The translations under genes were made by a program, and so were the position numbers. This document shows, piece after piece, positions 48,163 through 58,420 of a DNA stretch of 64,000 nt (position 1 is the stretch's first letter; each line of letters opens with the position of its first letter). This stretch comes from Pestalotiopsis fici W106-1 (lineage: Eukaryota; Ascomycota; Sordariomycetes; Amphisphaeriales; Sporocadaceae): the NCBI RefSeq assembly GCF_000516985.1, contig NW_006917102.1:1306302-1370301 (forward strand). The letters are read 5' to 3'. The notes under the pieces were generated by a model. The model did no database searches. It was not told the DNA's origin and saw nothing but the letters and a program-made list of their open reading frames with translations.

Positions 48163-50353
48163 ATGGGCAACAGTCAGGGCAAGCCCGTTGATCTCAACGG
48201 GGAAGGTAAGCAAGCAACCACATCCCCCCTCCCATCGCGCTCTGCCTCTCTCTATCCTGCCCACCTACCTGCCTGCCAGTCTGCCACCTCCCCTGGTTCG
48301 ATGCTTCTACATTTTTACAACATCGACATTCTTTTCACCATCGCCTACCTCATTTCAGCCGTCCTCAAACGGTCCAAACCTGCTGGCCGTGACCTTGACC
48401 TTTGGCTGACACCAACGCCCTTGCGGGTCCCGTTTGCAGTGAACCTCAATCATTTCCGCCTTCTTCGAGTCGTCGGTCGAGGAGCCTTTGGCAAAGTGCG
48501 AATTGTAGAGCGGAAAGATACCAGTCTGTCATTTGCTCTCAAATACATACGGAAAGATGAAGGTAAGTGGCATTGGTTCTTGGTTTCCCCCCTCGAGAAC
48601 GAGAACAACCCACCATCCCCCCTCTTACTACGATTTGGCCCGCGAAATGGCATGCTGAGATTCGAATCAATAGTCGTACGGTCTGAAAGCGTTCGGAACA
48701 TTATTCGAGAACGGCGCATGCTCGAACATGTAAACCATCCCTTCATCTGTAACTTGCGTTACAGCTTTCAAGATATCGAGTATATGTACGTTGCAACCCC
48801 GCCTGTACTACCCGGCCCAGCCCCTAACTTACTCGATTTCCCATAAAAAAGGTATCTTGTGGTCGATTTGATGACTGGCGGCGATCTACGATTTCACATT
48901 TCCAGGAAAACCTTCACCGAAGAAGCTGTTCGTTTCTGGATCGCAGAACTGGGTTGTGCATTGAAATACATACACGAGCAAGGCATCATACACCGAGACG
49001 TCAAGCCCGATAACGTGCTACTGGATGCCGATGGACACGTCCACTTGACTGATTTCGTAAGTCTAATGGCCCCATCAATGGAGACTTGGCATGCTAACCT
49101 GTTCATCAAGAACGTTGCTTCGGATGTGATCCCTGGCAAGGTCCTGACAAGCAAGTCGGGTACGCTCGCTTACCTAGCTCCCGAGGTCTATGGCGGTAAG
49201 GGGTACACCGTGACGGCAGACTGGTGGTCTTTGGGCGTCCTGTTCTACGAATGTATCTACAACAAGGTAAGCCGGCCACTTTGCATGAAGCACAAGACTC
49301 AAAAAGCTGACAGCCTGGGCAGCGTCCATTTGAGGGCAACTCCGAGTCGAGTCTGTCCAACGTAATTACTGCTGCTAACCCCAAGTTTCCCATTACGTCG
49401 CCTCCTGTATCGTTACCGTGTCTCTACGCTATCCAGAAGGCTCTCGACCCCAACCCCAAGACACGCATGGGTTCCACTTGGAACAGCTTCATCGACCATG
49501 AGTTCTTCCGGGTTATCGATTTCGACGCTTTGCTGCGAAAGGAGCTCGAGCCCGTGTTTGTGCCGTCAGCAGATAAGACAAACTTTGATGCCACGTACGA
49601 CCTGGAGGAATTGTTATTGGAAGAGGCGCCATTGGAGGCCAGAGCACGCAGACAAAAGCCAAGAGAAAAGCTCAAGGACGATGCGACCGAGAAGGAGATT
49701 CGCGAAGAGGAGCTATACAAGACGATCGAGAGGGACTTTCAGCCGTTTGACTACACGATTGCTGCATACAACAAGTATGAAATCCCGTGAATCAATATCT
49801 ACTACGACAGTGCTAACATGTTCCTATCAGGATCACGGCCATGCAGGGCGAAGCCGGCGAGAACAGCAACCCAGCGGATCCGAGAGCTCCTGGTCCAGAA
49901 GGCATGACTCACGGCCAGGCCATGAGTGTAAATACAGCAATCCAGGCTCAGCCTCCGAATGGAGCCGGAATCTACCGACCAGAGCCCGTACAGAGACATA
50001 TGGGCGACCATCCAAACGGCCCTGGAGGTCGAGCTCCACCTGGAAGGCCAGCTCCTCTACCGCCATACCCGACCTCGTACACCAGTCGCCCATCGCAACC
50101 TTCTGGCATGCGAGTTGAGTCACCCACGGGCGGCGTACAAGTGACGATTGATGCTGCAGGCAGCTGGTCACAATTAGCACGACAAGACGCGACTTTGCCG
50201 ACGGATGCAAACGCGCAAAACGATGACAAGTCTGGAAGTTCGGGAGGCGGCGTCTTTGGTCTGTTTGGCCGCAAGAAAGGCCGTGGCCACAGTCCAAAGC
50301 CAAAGGAAAGAGGCGTGCTCGGCAAAGAAGGCGCTAGAGTCGTTATCGGCTGA
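48163..50353 (+). CDS. YANK/STK32-type AGC protein kinase
   Basis: Seven exons (48163-48205, 48440-48562, 48674-48785, 48852-49056, 49111-49266, 49323-49774, 49831-50353) give 537 residues. MGNSQGK is an N-myristoylation-type start. The kinase domain runs from about residue 18 to 290: GRGAFGKV (27-34), FALKY with K49, HRDVKPDN (140-147), and the metal motif DFN (160-162) with Asn in place of Gly. DFN is typical of the YANK/STK32 family, as is the order of LMTGGDLRFHI and DWWSLGVLFYE. APE is at 185-187. A conserved post-kinase segment (ELEPVFVPSADKTNFDATYDLEE) follows, then a Pro/Gly-rich tail with a basic end. Probably a membrane-tethered kinase; its substrates are unknown. Introns 1, 2 and 4 are multiples of three without stops, so their retention would keep the frame. 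Confidence 0.92.
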
Positions 50354-51303
50354 GGATCCTCGGCGAAGACCTAGGGTCACTTCAGAACGCGGACCATCAA
50401 AGGTCCTTGTATCAATCATTAGTACCATGGTTCCAGCGGGGGCCGGGACCACAGACTGAACAACATAACCTCGAGCCCACGCTAGATTGGGGGATCCAGG
50501 GGTTCATATTGTTTGCTTTTAAGGGTTCGTTGGGACATCAGCATATTACGTACCAGAGGCGATCATGCTTGATCATGTCCGAGGAAGCCACAACACTTGC
50601 ATGGAAAGAGGGGGGCGAATTTTGGTCATGATACCCGGGACTGTTTTTACCACAGTTCTTCACCTCTCAACTCACACCTTCAACCGAATAAGTCCTTGCC
50701 ATGGCCTCAGTTGAACCTAGGAATAAGGAAAACGGCACATATAGACACGCCGTGTTCAGGTCGAGTGATGGGCCAAGTGGCCAGAGAGATTGACTCTGGA
50801 GGCTGGGGGCCTTTCCAGGTCAACATGGGGCTAATTACGGCGACTGCGTCCTTCACCACAGCAGACCATCGAAGTTTCACCTGCCCGGGAATGCAATGAG
50901 CCAATAGGATAGACAGCCATACTGTATAGCTGGGAACTTGACCGATACAAACATACGCTCGATCGTTCAACAAATGGGAAAACAACGTGACTGTAAAATG
51001 GGATGGAAACTTGGGCTTTACCCTCCAGCTTAGAGGGTCTAGTCAGCATGACACTTCTTATGCTCGTACTGATCGACTCGACACCCACATTATGTGCTCT
51101 CTTGCTGGTCAACTTGAGTTAGCTTGCCACCAAGTTCATGTACTGCACGAGCTCAAGCTTCTGAATATGGTCTACAATTACGGATCTAGTCTAGATCTTT
51201 TCGCAAGTCAGGGGGCATTCTGTGATATCCCGGCGCTTGTCGATGCGCCATCATGCGAGTCCATCTTTTGAGGCTTGGACTTGACGAGTTGCTCGCCGCC
51301 ACC
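50354..51303. other. tail-to-tail spacer, YANK kinase / BCS1-like
   Basis: About 950 bases between convergent genes. Open frames here are short, without motifs. Probably 3' untranslated sequence and spacer. Confidence 0.55.
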
Positions 51304-53577
51304 CTACTCCCCTGCCTTGGTGTGGTCCCCTCCGACTGAGCTCTCGGGCTTTTCAACCTCAACTACAGAGGACGATTCCGAGTCAGAGGATGCTGGCTGG
51401 TTGCTCGTCTGCGTTCCCTTGGTCTTGCTCTTTCGCTCCTTCTTGATCTTGTTCTCAGACTCGGCGCCTGCGTCGGAAGACTCCGAGTCTAAATCAGCAC
51501 ACAGTTTGCCCTTAGCCTCCTTGCACTTCTTATCACGGTTGTTCTTCTTGTCTGTCTTCTTGGCTGCCTTCTCCTCCTTCTGCTTTTTCATATCCTCGGC
51601 CTTGCGCTTCTTTTCGGCCTCCTTGAGCTCCTTGTCCTTGTGATCGCGGCGGGTCTGGGCCACGAACTCGTCGGCAGTGTTGATGGCTGCTTGGGGATCC
51701 CTCTTGTGTCTTAGAAGGTGGCCCTGCAGTTCAGCTGGGCTGAACTCGTGAGCCGGAATTCGCGCAGCAAACTCGAGCGCCATGGCCTCGACCCGGGCGG
51801 TCTCCTTGACCTGCTCCTGTGCCATATCCTCATCTCGCTTCCGCCGTGCCTGAAGGCTCATCTCCTCCAAGGCCGAGGCATCCCTGTGGGAAATGTCCCT
51901 GTCACCCTCGAGACGCGCAAAGATAGCCCGGAAAATGGCTGCCGACATGTCTTCATCGGCCCGTCCAAACTCTACCATCATGTCCACACGACCAGGTCTG
52001 ATCAGCGCCTTGTCGAGCTTGTCGACGTGGTTGGTCGTCATGATGAGAACTCGTCCCTCCTGCGATGCCACACCGTCGAGGATGTTGAGCAAGCCTGAGA
52101 GTGATAGGCCGCCAGGAGATCCGCCGGGGCGTCCGCCAGCAACAGGGCCGTGCCTCGTCTTGGAGCAGTCGGCAGCCGACTCGGTGTCAGTATCGTCCGT
52201 CTCATCATCGTCCGTCTCGGCGATGTCACTTCCATCCTCCTCGCGCGTGTGCGTGAGACCGGCCGTGTCAATGTCTTCAAGCAGGACGAGACATCGGCTC
52301 GGCAAATCGGCGAAGAGCGTCGTCAAGTGCTCTTCGCTGGCGGTGACGGAGCTTAGGGAGACAATGTAGATGGGCATCTTGAAGTAGCCGGCGAGGGCGA
52401 GCGACAGGGAGCTCTTGCCGGTACCCGGAGGGCCGTGGAGCAGGTATCCCCTGCGATACGGGATGCCGCGGTTCGCGTACCAGTGCTTGGTCGCTGGATT
52501 CAGGTAGTCGGTCATGTCGTCAATGACCTCCTGCTTGATCTTTGTATTGAGAATAACGGTTGAGAAAGGCCGAGAGTTGCGTGCTAGGCACCGCTGCCAT
52601 TCGGGCTCTAATATCCCCGTTCCACCACGCAGCATCCCGCGGAAGATGATTGTCTTGGTCTCGTCCCGCTTGTTATAGAGAGCGCGGGCTTCGTGTAGTA
52701 GCCTCTTCAAAATCCAAGGGTTGCGTCCATAGCAAAAGATGGTGATCTCTTCATTACTACTGGGGTAGCTGGATGTAGAATCCTTGGCGACGCGCTTGAA
52801 GAGGAGGAGGCGGCCTCGATACCAAAAGTAGTGAGTGCCAAAGGACGGACTGTAGGCCAGAGCCCTCCTGCCAAACTGACCTTGAACGCTGCCGTCCGGG
52901 GTGCCGCCATTGCCGCCGCCGGCCTGGTCCAGCAACAAGTCGGTACTGTCTTCTGCGTCATAGCTATCGCAGTCGTAGCTGCGCAGGTGCCAGGCCCTGG
53001 AGGAAGACTCGGCATTGGCGACGAAGCGGCGAGCAGACGTGGCGAATTTCTGGGTTGCGACCCAGGCCATGACAATCGAGTACACATCATCGTCGGTGCG
53101 AATATCGACGCTCGACATGAAGTAGGTCTCGATGGTCTTCAAGAAGCGGCTTGAGGCCCAACACCAGATCCACGTCAACAGACTGAGCAGGACAAGGCCT
53201 GAAATGTACATGCTCACTATAACATTTTGTGTCAGCAATTGGCCTTGTTCTCAGGTTGATGAATAAGTTTGCAAGGAGCTATTTTCGAGCATTTGTGTCC
53301 GAGCATGTGCTTGTGGAAGAGACAAGCCAGCATCAGTGAGGGACGATGATACAAGGAGCTGCTTACAGTCAATGCCCAAGGTGCGCTGCACGGCACCGGC
53401 ATATAGGGAGAATCCTGGAAAGAAGAAGTCGATCATTGCGAGCGGGGCCACTTGCTGCTCCTGCGAATCCTGGAGAGAAAGCCATTCTGACGGGCCAGAA
53501 GTCGGACAAGATAGGGTCGATGCCGTCGTCGTCGAGGACGGAATCGTACAAGATGGCGTGGTCGTCAGGTCTGCCAT
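51304..53577 (-). CDS. BCS1-like AAA ATPase
   Basis: Two exons, 53577-53367 and 53216-51304, spliced in frame across a 150-nt intron with a GCTGAC branch point, give 707 residues. A transmembrane helix lies at about 73-92 (MYISGLVLLSLLTWIWCWAS), then the BCS1-specific region. The AAA module has GPPGTGKSS (332-340), CLVLLEDID (379-387), TTNH (464-467) and RPGRVD (477-482). Between Walker B and the next conserved block is a roughly 50-residue acidic insert (DDDETDDTDTES). After the lid comes a long Lys/Glu-rich tail of about 150 residues. Yeast Bcs1 inserts the Rieske protein into mitochondrial complex III. Filamentous fungi also have many paralogues with such inserts, and this appears to be one of them rather than the true Bcs1. 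The mitochondrial location is inferred from the family. Confidence 0.88.
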
Positions 53578-55064
53578 GGTGTCGGTGTTTGAATCGGCTT
53601 GCGAAAAAAGCCAATTGGAATAATGGAAGTAGAAAGAATGGCAATTATATGGAAGAATGGATTTTCACGTCTTTTGGCAAGGGTCGAGGTTGCAAACGTC
53701 GCCGTTGCCGTCGTCGCCGTTGCGTTCGTCTAGTAACGCGCCCCTTGCCTCTGGTGTGGCGGGTGCAGGAATGCCAGATCAAAGAAAGTACCCAGAGGTA
53801 CGAATCTGTTGTGGACGAAAGAAGAGAAGGTTAGGTGGGATTTTATTTATAGATGAAAGAAAGTAATGGATTTTGCGCAGTGCCGAATGATTCACTGTCC
53901 GTCGAATACTGGTGCTTCTGCCTTGTGTAAATGATCCCGTCTCTGTGGAATAGTATAATCACTTACGATCCAAAAGGCACCTTTATAGCGTCCAGGCCTC
54001 TCGCCGAGTGGCAGTGTTATTCAGGCACCAACTGCCTGTTACTTGCTGTTTGTTCTACAAGGTTTAATCCACTCTTTGTCTTTCCTATAGGGTTCCCGTA
54101 ACCCATGTTAACTTTCGCTCTCGTTTATCTGGACTGGGGACCTTGAACCTTGCAGTATGACAGCCTTAGTGCAGCGGGCACTTGTGGGGGAAAGATGGAT
54201 TATGTTTCTACATATTCAGCCAGGGCCCAAGTTTTTATGTGGACGTACAAAATCGAAAACATCTTGTTCATTGCCGGCAATGATATTTACATGTGATTTT
54301 GCAAATTTGCAAATTGAAAATATTTAAATTCTAATTTTGTAAAACTTTTGCAATATGTTACACCATTAATCGAAAAGAAGGAACATTGACGTGGAAGAGA
54401 CTGTTTGCAGACGCGATTAAACACTTGAATGAGAACGTCACTAATACCTACGTCTGATGGGAAATGAAGTGCGCTTTGGAGTCGAAGAATCAAGCCGTTT
54501 ACAACAACCCTTTCTTGTCCCGATGGACATAGCCGTCTTCAGGGAGTTCGGTGGTGAGTCACTTGCCATTATAAGTGATGTTTTTTGCTGTGGAGACAGT
54601 GATGATGGATGGTTGAGAGGATCGCGGGGTTTGGTTTGGGCGTTCTGCAGCCTGGAAATAGTGGAGTTGCTCTCTGCTTATCAATAGTGTAGAGCTTACT
54701 CGTACACTATACTGCCTAGGTATGATGGCAACTAGGTTTTCCAAGTGTAAAAAGGGTAGAGATTAAACGCCCTTTGGAACTCTTTTTCATACATTTCTCT
54801 TTGTGTTGTTGATTCATGTAGTCAATCTCGTTGAACCTGTTCACAATGGGACCTAGTCTTTATGAAACATAGTTCCGATACAGGCTGGCTTCCGAATAAG
54901 ACAGTCAATCCTATAAGGAATCACACGAATATCACGTCTCGCTTGTTTTCACTTCTCAAATAAGCGAGGAAACGATTCATCAGCAGTCTGGCTAACTCTC
55001 CTAGCGCTGATGCATTGTTGACAGGTACTTGATGATAGATGGTGTTACCTCCATTTCCGCCGTC
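53578..55064. other. intergenic, BCS1-like promoter side
   Basis: No gene seen. A 12-base unit CGTCGCCGTTGC occurs twice (53697-53708, 53712-53723). The middle of the stretch is AT-rich near 54290-54350. Confidence 0.5.
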
Positions 55065-56953
55065 TTACGACTTTTCACAGCTACAGCGTGGCACATGAAG
55101 TAGGTGACCTCTCCTACAACGTACAAAGTAGGCGTACATACCGCCGGCCATGTACACTGCAACGACACTAATGACGACGGGCCACTGAAACTGCTTGGGA
55201 TCCGAGAATACAATTGTCGTAACGTACGAGAACATTTCAAACAAGTTTTGAAAAGCTGCCTCGACGGTTGAAAAGGTGCCGCGATGGTTGGCGTCGACTT
55301 CCTGCAAAGACAGTCAGATGATGGGTCCAGGAGGTAGTTGATTCAACGTCAAGTCACTCACATTCTGCACAATAGCCTGGGCGCAAAGGTCGTAACCCCA
55401 AAGTCCAACACGACTGAGTCCCACTCCAACCACCAGTCCGGACCCGGCCATGATGCTGTTGGTACCGGCGCCGTGAAAGTCAGAAAAGAGCCAAGATACC
55501 GCACCAGCGAGCCAGATCATCTGCCAGGAAAGACTCCATATACCGCCACGCACTAGGCCGACGCGCTTCATCATCCGGGGAGCGATCCAAGTTGCGCTCA
55601 GCTCAAACATGGTGCTCACGGTCCGGGCCAAACCCACTTGCAGATTGGTATAGCCTATCGATATGAGGTAGGTGATCATTTGCCCTGAAAAGGACAACAC
55701 AGTAAGATAGAGTAGGGAGAGTGAAAAAGACGGCAAGAAAGCCGGTTGGTGGAAGTAGAAAGGCAGGGATCCCAGCGGCAGGAGATTTGCCTTCATGGAC
55801 TTGAGCCACGTCTGTACTGCATGAGTGTTGTGGCCGTCTGTATTCGGCCGTTGGTCCTCGCTCATTAATGCTGGCGGTGTACGCTTCAAGGCCGGGGTAC
55901 GATTATAGACCTTGCGAGTATGTAATCAGTAAGTTGCAGACGTTTATTTTCAGTTACCAGAATAGTTACCTGTGCAATGAAGACATATTCAAAAAGCACC
56001 GACACAATATTCATGCCCAGCGTGGCCCAAATAGCTATAATTGTTGAGGCTGCGGCGATACTGGATATGACTAAGGGTCCGAGAAGTTTGCAGAGAAGAT
56101 CAATGCGGCGCACTTTGAGCAGCATATGTTAGCAATCTTCTTTTTGAGGTATAGAAAATGAGTTTGAGAGAACTCTCTTGGGAATTCTTGCTGGAGAAAA
56201 CCATGCCAGGAACAGACTTACTACGGGCATTGAGATCTTGCCTGACAACCTCGTTACCCTCCGTCATGACGACAACCTGGGTTTTGGGTAAAGAGCGTCA
56301 GCCAGTCTACAAATATCACTTAAACATGAAAAGAAGGACGCTTGACGTACCCAGTCCCGTTCAATCGAGACAAGGTTCATGACCGAGCACAACTTTTCCA
56401 CACAAGCCAAAAGGACCACAAGCGCAAACTGGCCCTGCATTACACTGTAGGTGTGCGAGCCCGCCTTGCGCTCCATCAGCCAGAGTACGGCGCAGCTCAC
56501 GGCCACGGCGAGACGCTGGCCGATGATGGAGACCCGCACAACGGTGAGGCGGTTGCCGCGGTCGATCCAGGAGCCAATGGACTGGGCAAACAAAATGGCC
56601 GAGGCGCTGCGGACGAGGGCGTATACCGACATGTACAGCAGCGTGCTTGGGAATATGTTGGCCAGGAACAGCACGGCGCCAAACTCAAAGACGCGAGAGT
56701 TCCATGTCGAGAGAAAGTGTGATGTGTACAGACGGAGGGTCAAGCTGCGCGGCAGTCGGCAAGGTAGCCGCTGCTCATCGTTGTCATCGTCGTCATCACC
56801 ATGTTCGCCTTGGCCGTTTGACTGCGATGCAGCGCGCACTTCCATCTGGTCGGCAATATTGTAGCCCTCGTGTTGTAGCGGCTGTTGATGTTGGTGTTGC
56901 TGCAACGGCGTCTGACCGCCGAGGTCGGTCGGGCCGGTGGCACTGGATGACAT
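55065..56953 (-). CDS. ferroportin-family (SLC40A) transporter
   Basis: Five exons (56953-56351, 56276-56222, 56112-55970, 55910-55362, 55301-55065) join in frame to 528 residues. Splice joins restore ferroportin landmarks: SIERDW then VVVMTEGN, NARMRRIDLLCKLLGPL, and EYVFIAQ then VYNRTPALK. Other matches are LYTSHFLSTW in helix 1, IGSWIDRGNRL after helix 2, and SRVGLWGYDL in a late helix. Several hydrophobic helices fit the MFS-like fold. The first 75 residues are a Gln/His-rich and acidic cytosolic tail (QQHQHQQPL, GDDDDDNDE). Animal ferroportin exports Fe2+; fungal relatives are little studied. Positions aligned to the human metal ligands D39, H43, C326 and H507 appear as Ser, Glu, Gly and Ser. 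Iron transport is therefore uncertain. The last 20 residues are unusual, and a missed final intron is possible. Confidence 0.82.
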
Positions 56954-57793
56954 GACTGCTGCCGATAAGAGAAAAGAGTTGATTATTCAAACCGGGAGCA
57001 AGTACACGACAACTCGGTTGGTATCTGGAAACAAAGAGCTCGAGCATAGAATCCCCCTCAAGTCATTGTGATGCAAATGTTGCTGGAAATTGTTTATGAT
57101 GAAATAAAACTCCTAGCTCTGGATCAAATTATTTTGAAAGTGGTTCGACCCGGAAGACTTGGAAGCCGCCCCCCATTGACCTGCAGTTACAGTTGATCTG
57201 CCCCATCTTTTTAGTGCCTTGGCCCTCTTGGCTATACACGGTAGTAGTCATAGTAGTGGTAGTCAACATACAAACCATCCGAGTACCTTGCTGGCCACGA
57301 ATCACCACATGTGGAACTAGAGATGAGATGAGATGCTGATTGGCAGTATATTCCTATACTAGTACCACATAGTACTGTAACAATATTGCTCAACTAGACA
57401 AACGGGATATGATGCGCCCGAGTTAAAAAAAGAAACGACTCTTGTGAGTCGTTTAACGTGTTATCAATCCCAACCGTTCAATGGCGGGAAACCTCCATAT
57501 TCCATCCAACCCTAGAACGTCCTATAAACTCCTGGTACACGGCCCCGCCACCAGAAATAAAACGCCCAAGGTATACACAAATTTCAAGGAATGGCAAAAG
57601 CCAAAATGTCATTCCCTGCTTGTTTTCTCAATAAACAAGAAACGTTTCTCGGGGGTATCAATACACGAAAGATCCAGGAGAAAAGCTGGACTTGTGCAAA
57701 CAAACAAAAATAATAAAGGAAAAAAAGGAAGACAAGCGACGCAGAATGAAAGGTACGAGTGACCCATGTTAGTGGGGACGATGAATAATATAA
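56954..57793. other. intergenic, ferroportin-like promoter
   Basis: The upstream region of the transporter and the 3' flank of the polyQ gene. It contains a perfect 9-bp hairpin at 57433-57454. Open frames such as 57481-57762 have no motif and lie in A-rich, probably untranslated sequence. Confidence 0.5.
57433..57454. repeat. 9-bp hairpin with TGAGTC core
   Basis: AAACGACTC and GAGTCGTTT are exact complements around a TTGT loop. The right arm reads TGAGTC, the half-site family of AP-1/Gcn4 bZIP factors. It lies 480 bases upstream of the ferroportin-like ATG and 340 bases past the polyQ gene's stop, so it could be an operator or part of a 3' end. Confidence 0.75.
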
Positions 57794-58420
57794 TCAATCG
57801 TCCCACAAGACATGCGTCGTCTGCGGTCCGGAGCCCGGCCAACCACCAGACTGCTGCGGCTGGCCTTTGCCCCAGACATCCGGCGGTTGGCGCGCAAAGG
57901 ACGGCTGCTGCTGCCCGGCTGGTCCATAGCCAGGACCAGCAGGTCTGTACCCAGCTTGCGGCCCTGGGTAACGTGGTTGCTGCTGCTGGTGCTGCTGATA
58001 CTGCTGCTGTGGATGCTGATACTGCTGCTGCTGGTGCTGCTGCTGTTGTTGCTGCTGTTGTTGCTGCTGTTGTTGCCAACGCATCGAGTCGGGAGACCGG
58101 CTCCTCGTGCTAGACGCAGAATACCTCGACGACGATGACGGCGCGGAAGAATAGGAAGAGCTGCCGCTGCCGCCATGATGATGATGACCGTGACGGGAAG
58201 AAGAAGAAGAGTGTTGACGGTCGCTCTTCCTCAAAGCACCGCTAAAGGGACCTTGCAAGAAATGCGCGGCAAAGCGCACGGCGCGGCTGTCGTGGGGGTC
58301 CGTTTCGCGGTACACGCCGCCGTGGTGGCGGCCGGGTTCGGGCTGGCAGTAGCTGACCGAGGTACGGTTTGAGCGGGACGAGCTACCCGAGTAGCCCGAG
58401 TATAGGCTGTGACCACTCAT
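57794..58420 (-). CDS. polyQ/His-rich low-complexity protein
   Basis: A single exon of 208 residues. It starts MSGHSLYSGYSGSS, followed by a moderately ordered patch (about 30-65: YRETDPHDSRAVRFAAHFLQGPFSGAL). Next come Ser/His stretches (GHHHHGGSGSSS), a run of 13 Gln, then mixed Gln/His/Tyr, and a Pro/Gly/Gln tail ending WDD. The patch with RAVRFAAHF is the only part likely to be conserved across fungi. The start was chosen at the first ATG before the Ser-rich block; an upstream in-frame ATG at 58501 would add 27 unconvincing residues. The frame is open through the whole repeat, and the C-terminal GPQTTHVLWDD looks like a genuine end. No function recognised. Similar Gln-rich proteins act in RNA or transcription condensates, but that is speculation here. 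Confidence 0.65.
   Translation of the reverse strand: MSGHSLYSGYSGSSSRSNRTSVSYCQPEPGRHHGGVYRETDPHDSRAVRFAAHFLQGPFSGALRKSDRQHSSSSSRHGHHHHGGSGSSSYSSAPSSSSRYSASSTRSRSPDSMRWQQQQQQQQQQQQQHQQQQYQHPQQQYQQHQQQQPRYPGPQAGYRPAGPGYGPAGQQQPSFARQPPDVWGKGQPQQSGGWPGSGPQTTHVLWDD
58037..58075 (-). repeat. Gln-codon repeat with 12-bp period
   Basis: Thirteen glutamine codons are arranged as three copies of CAACAACAGCAG plus one CAG, interrupted by CAC before further CAG codons. The higher-order period suggests growth by duplication of a 12-base unit rather than single-codon slippage. Confidence 0.85.
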
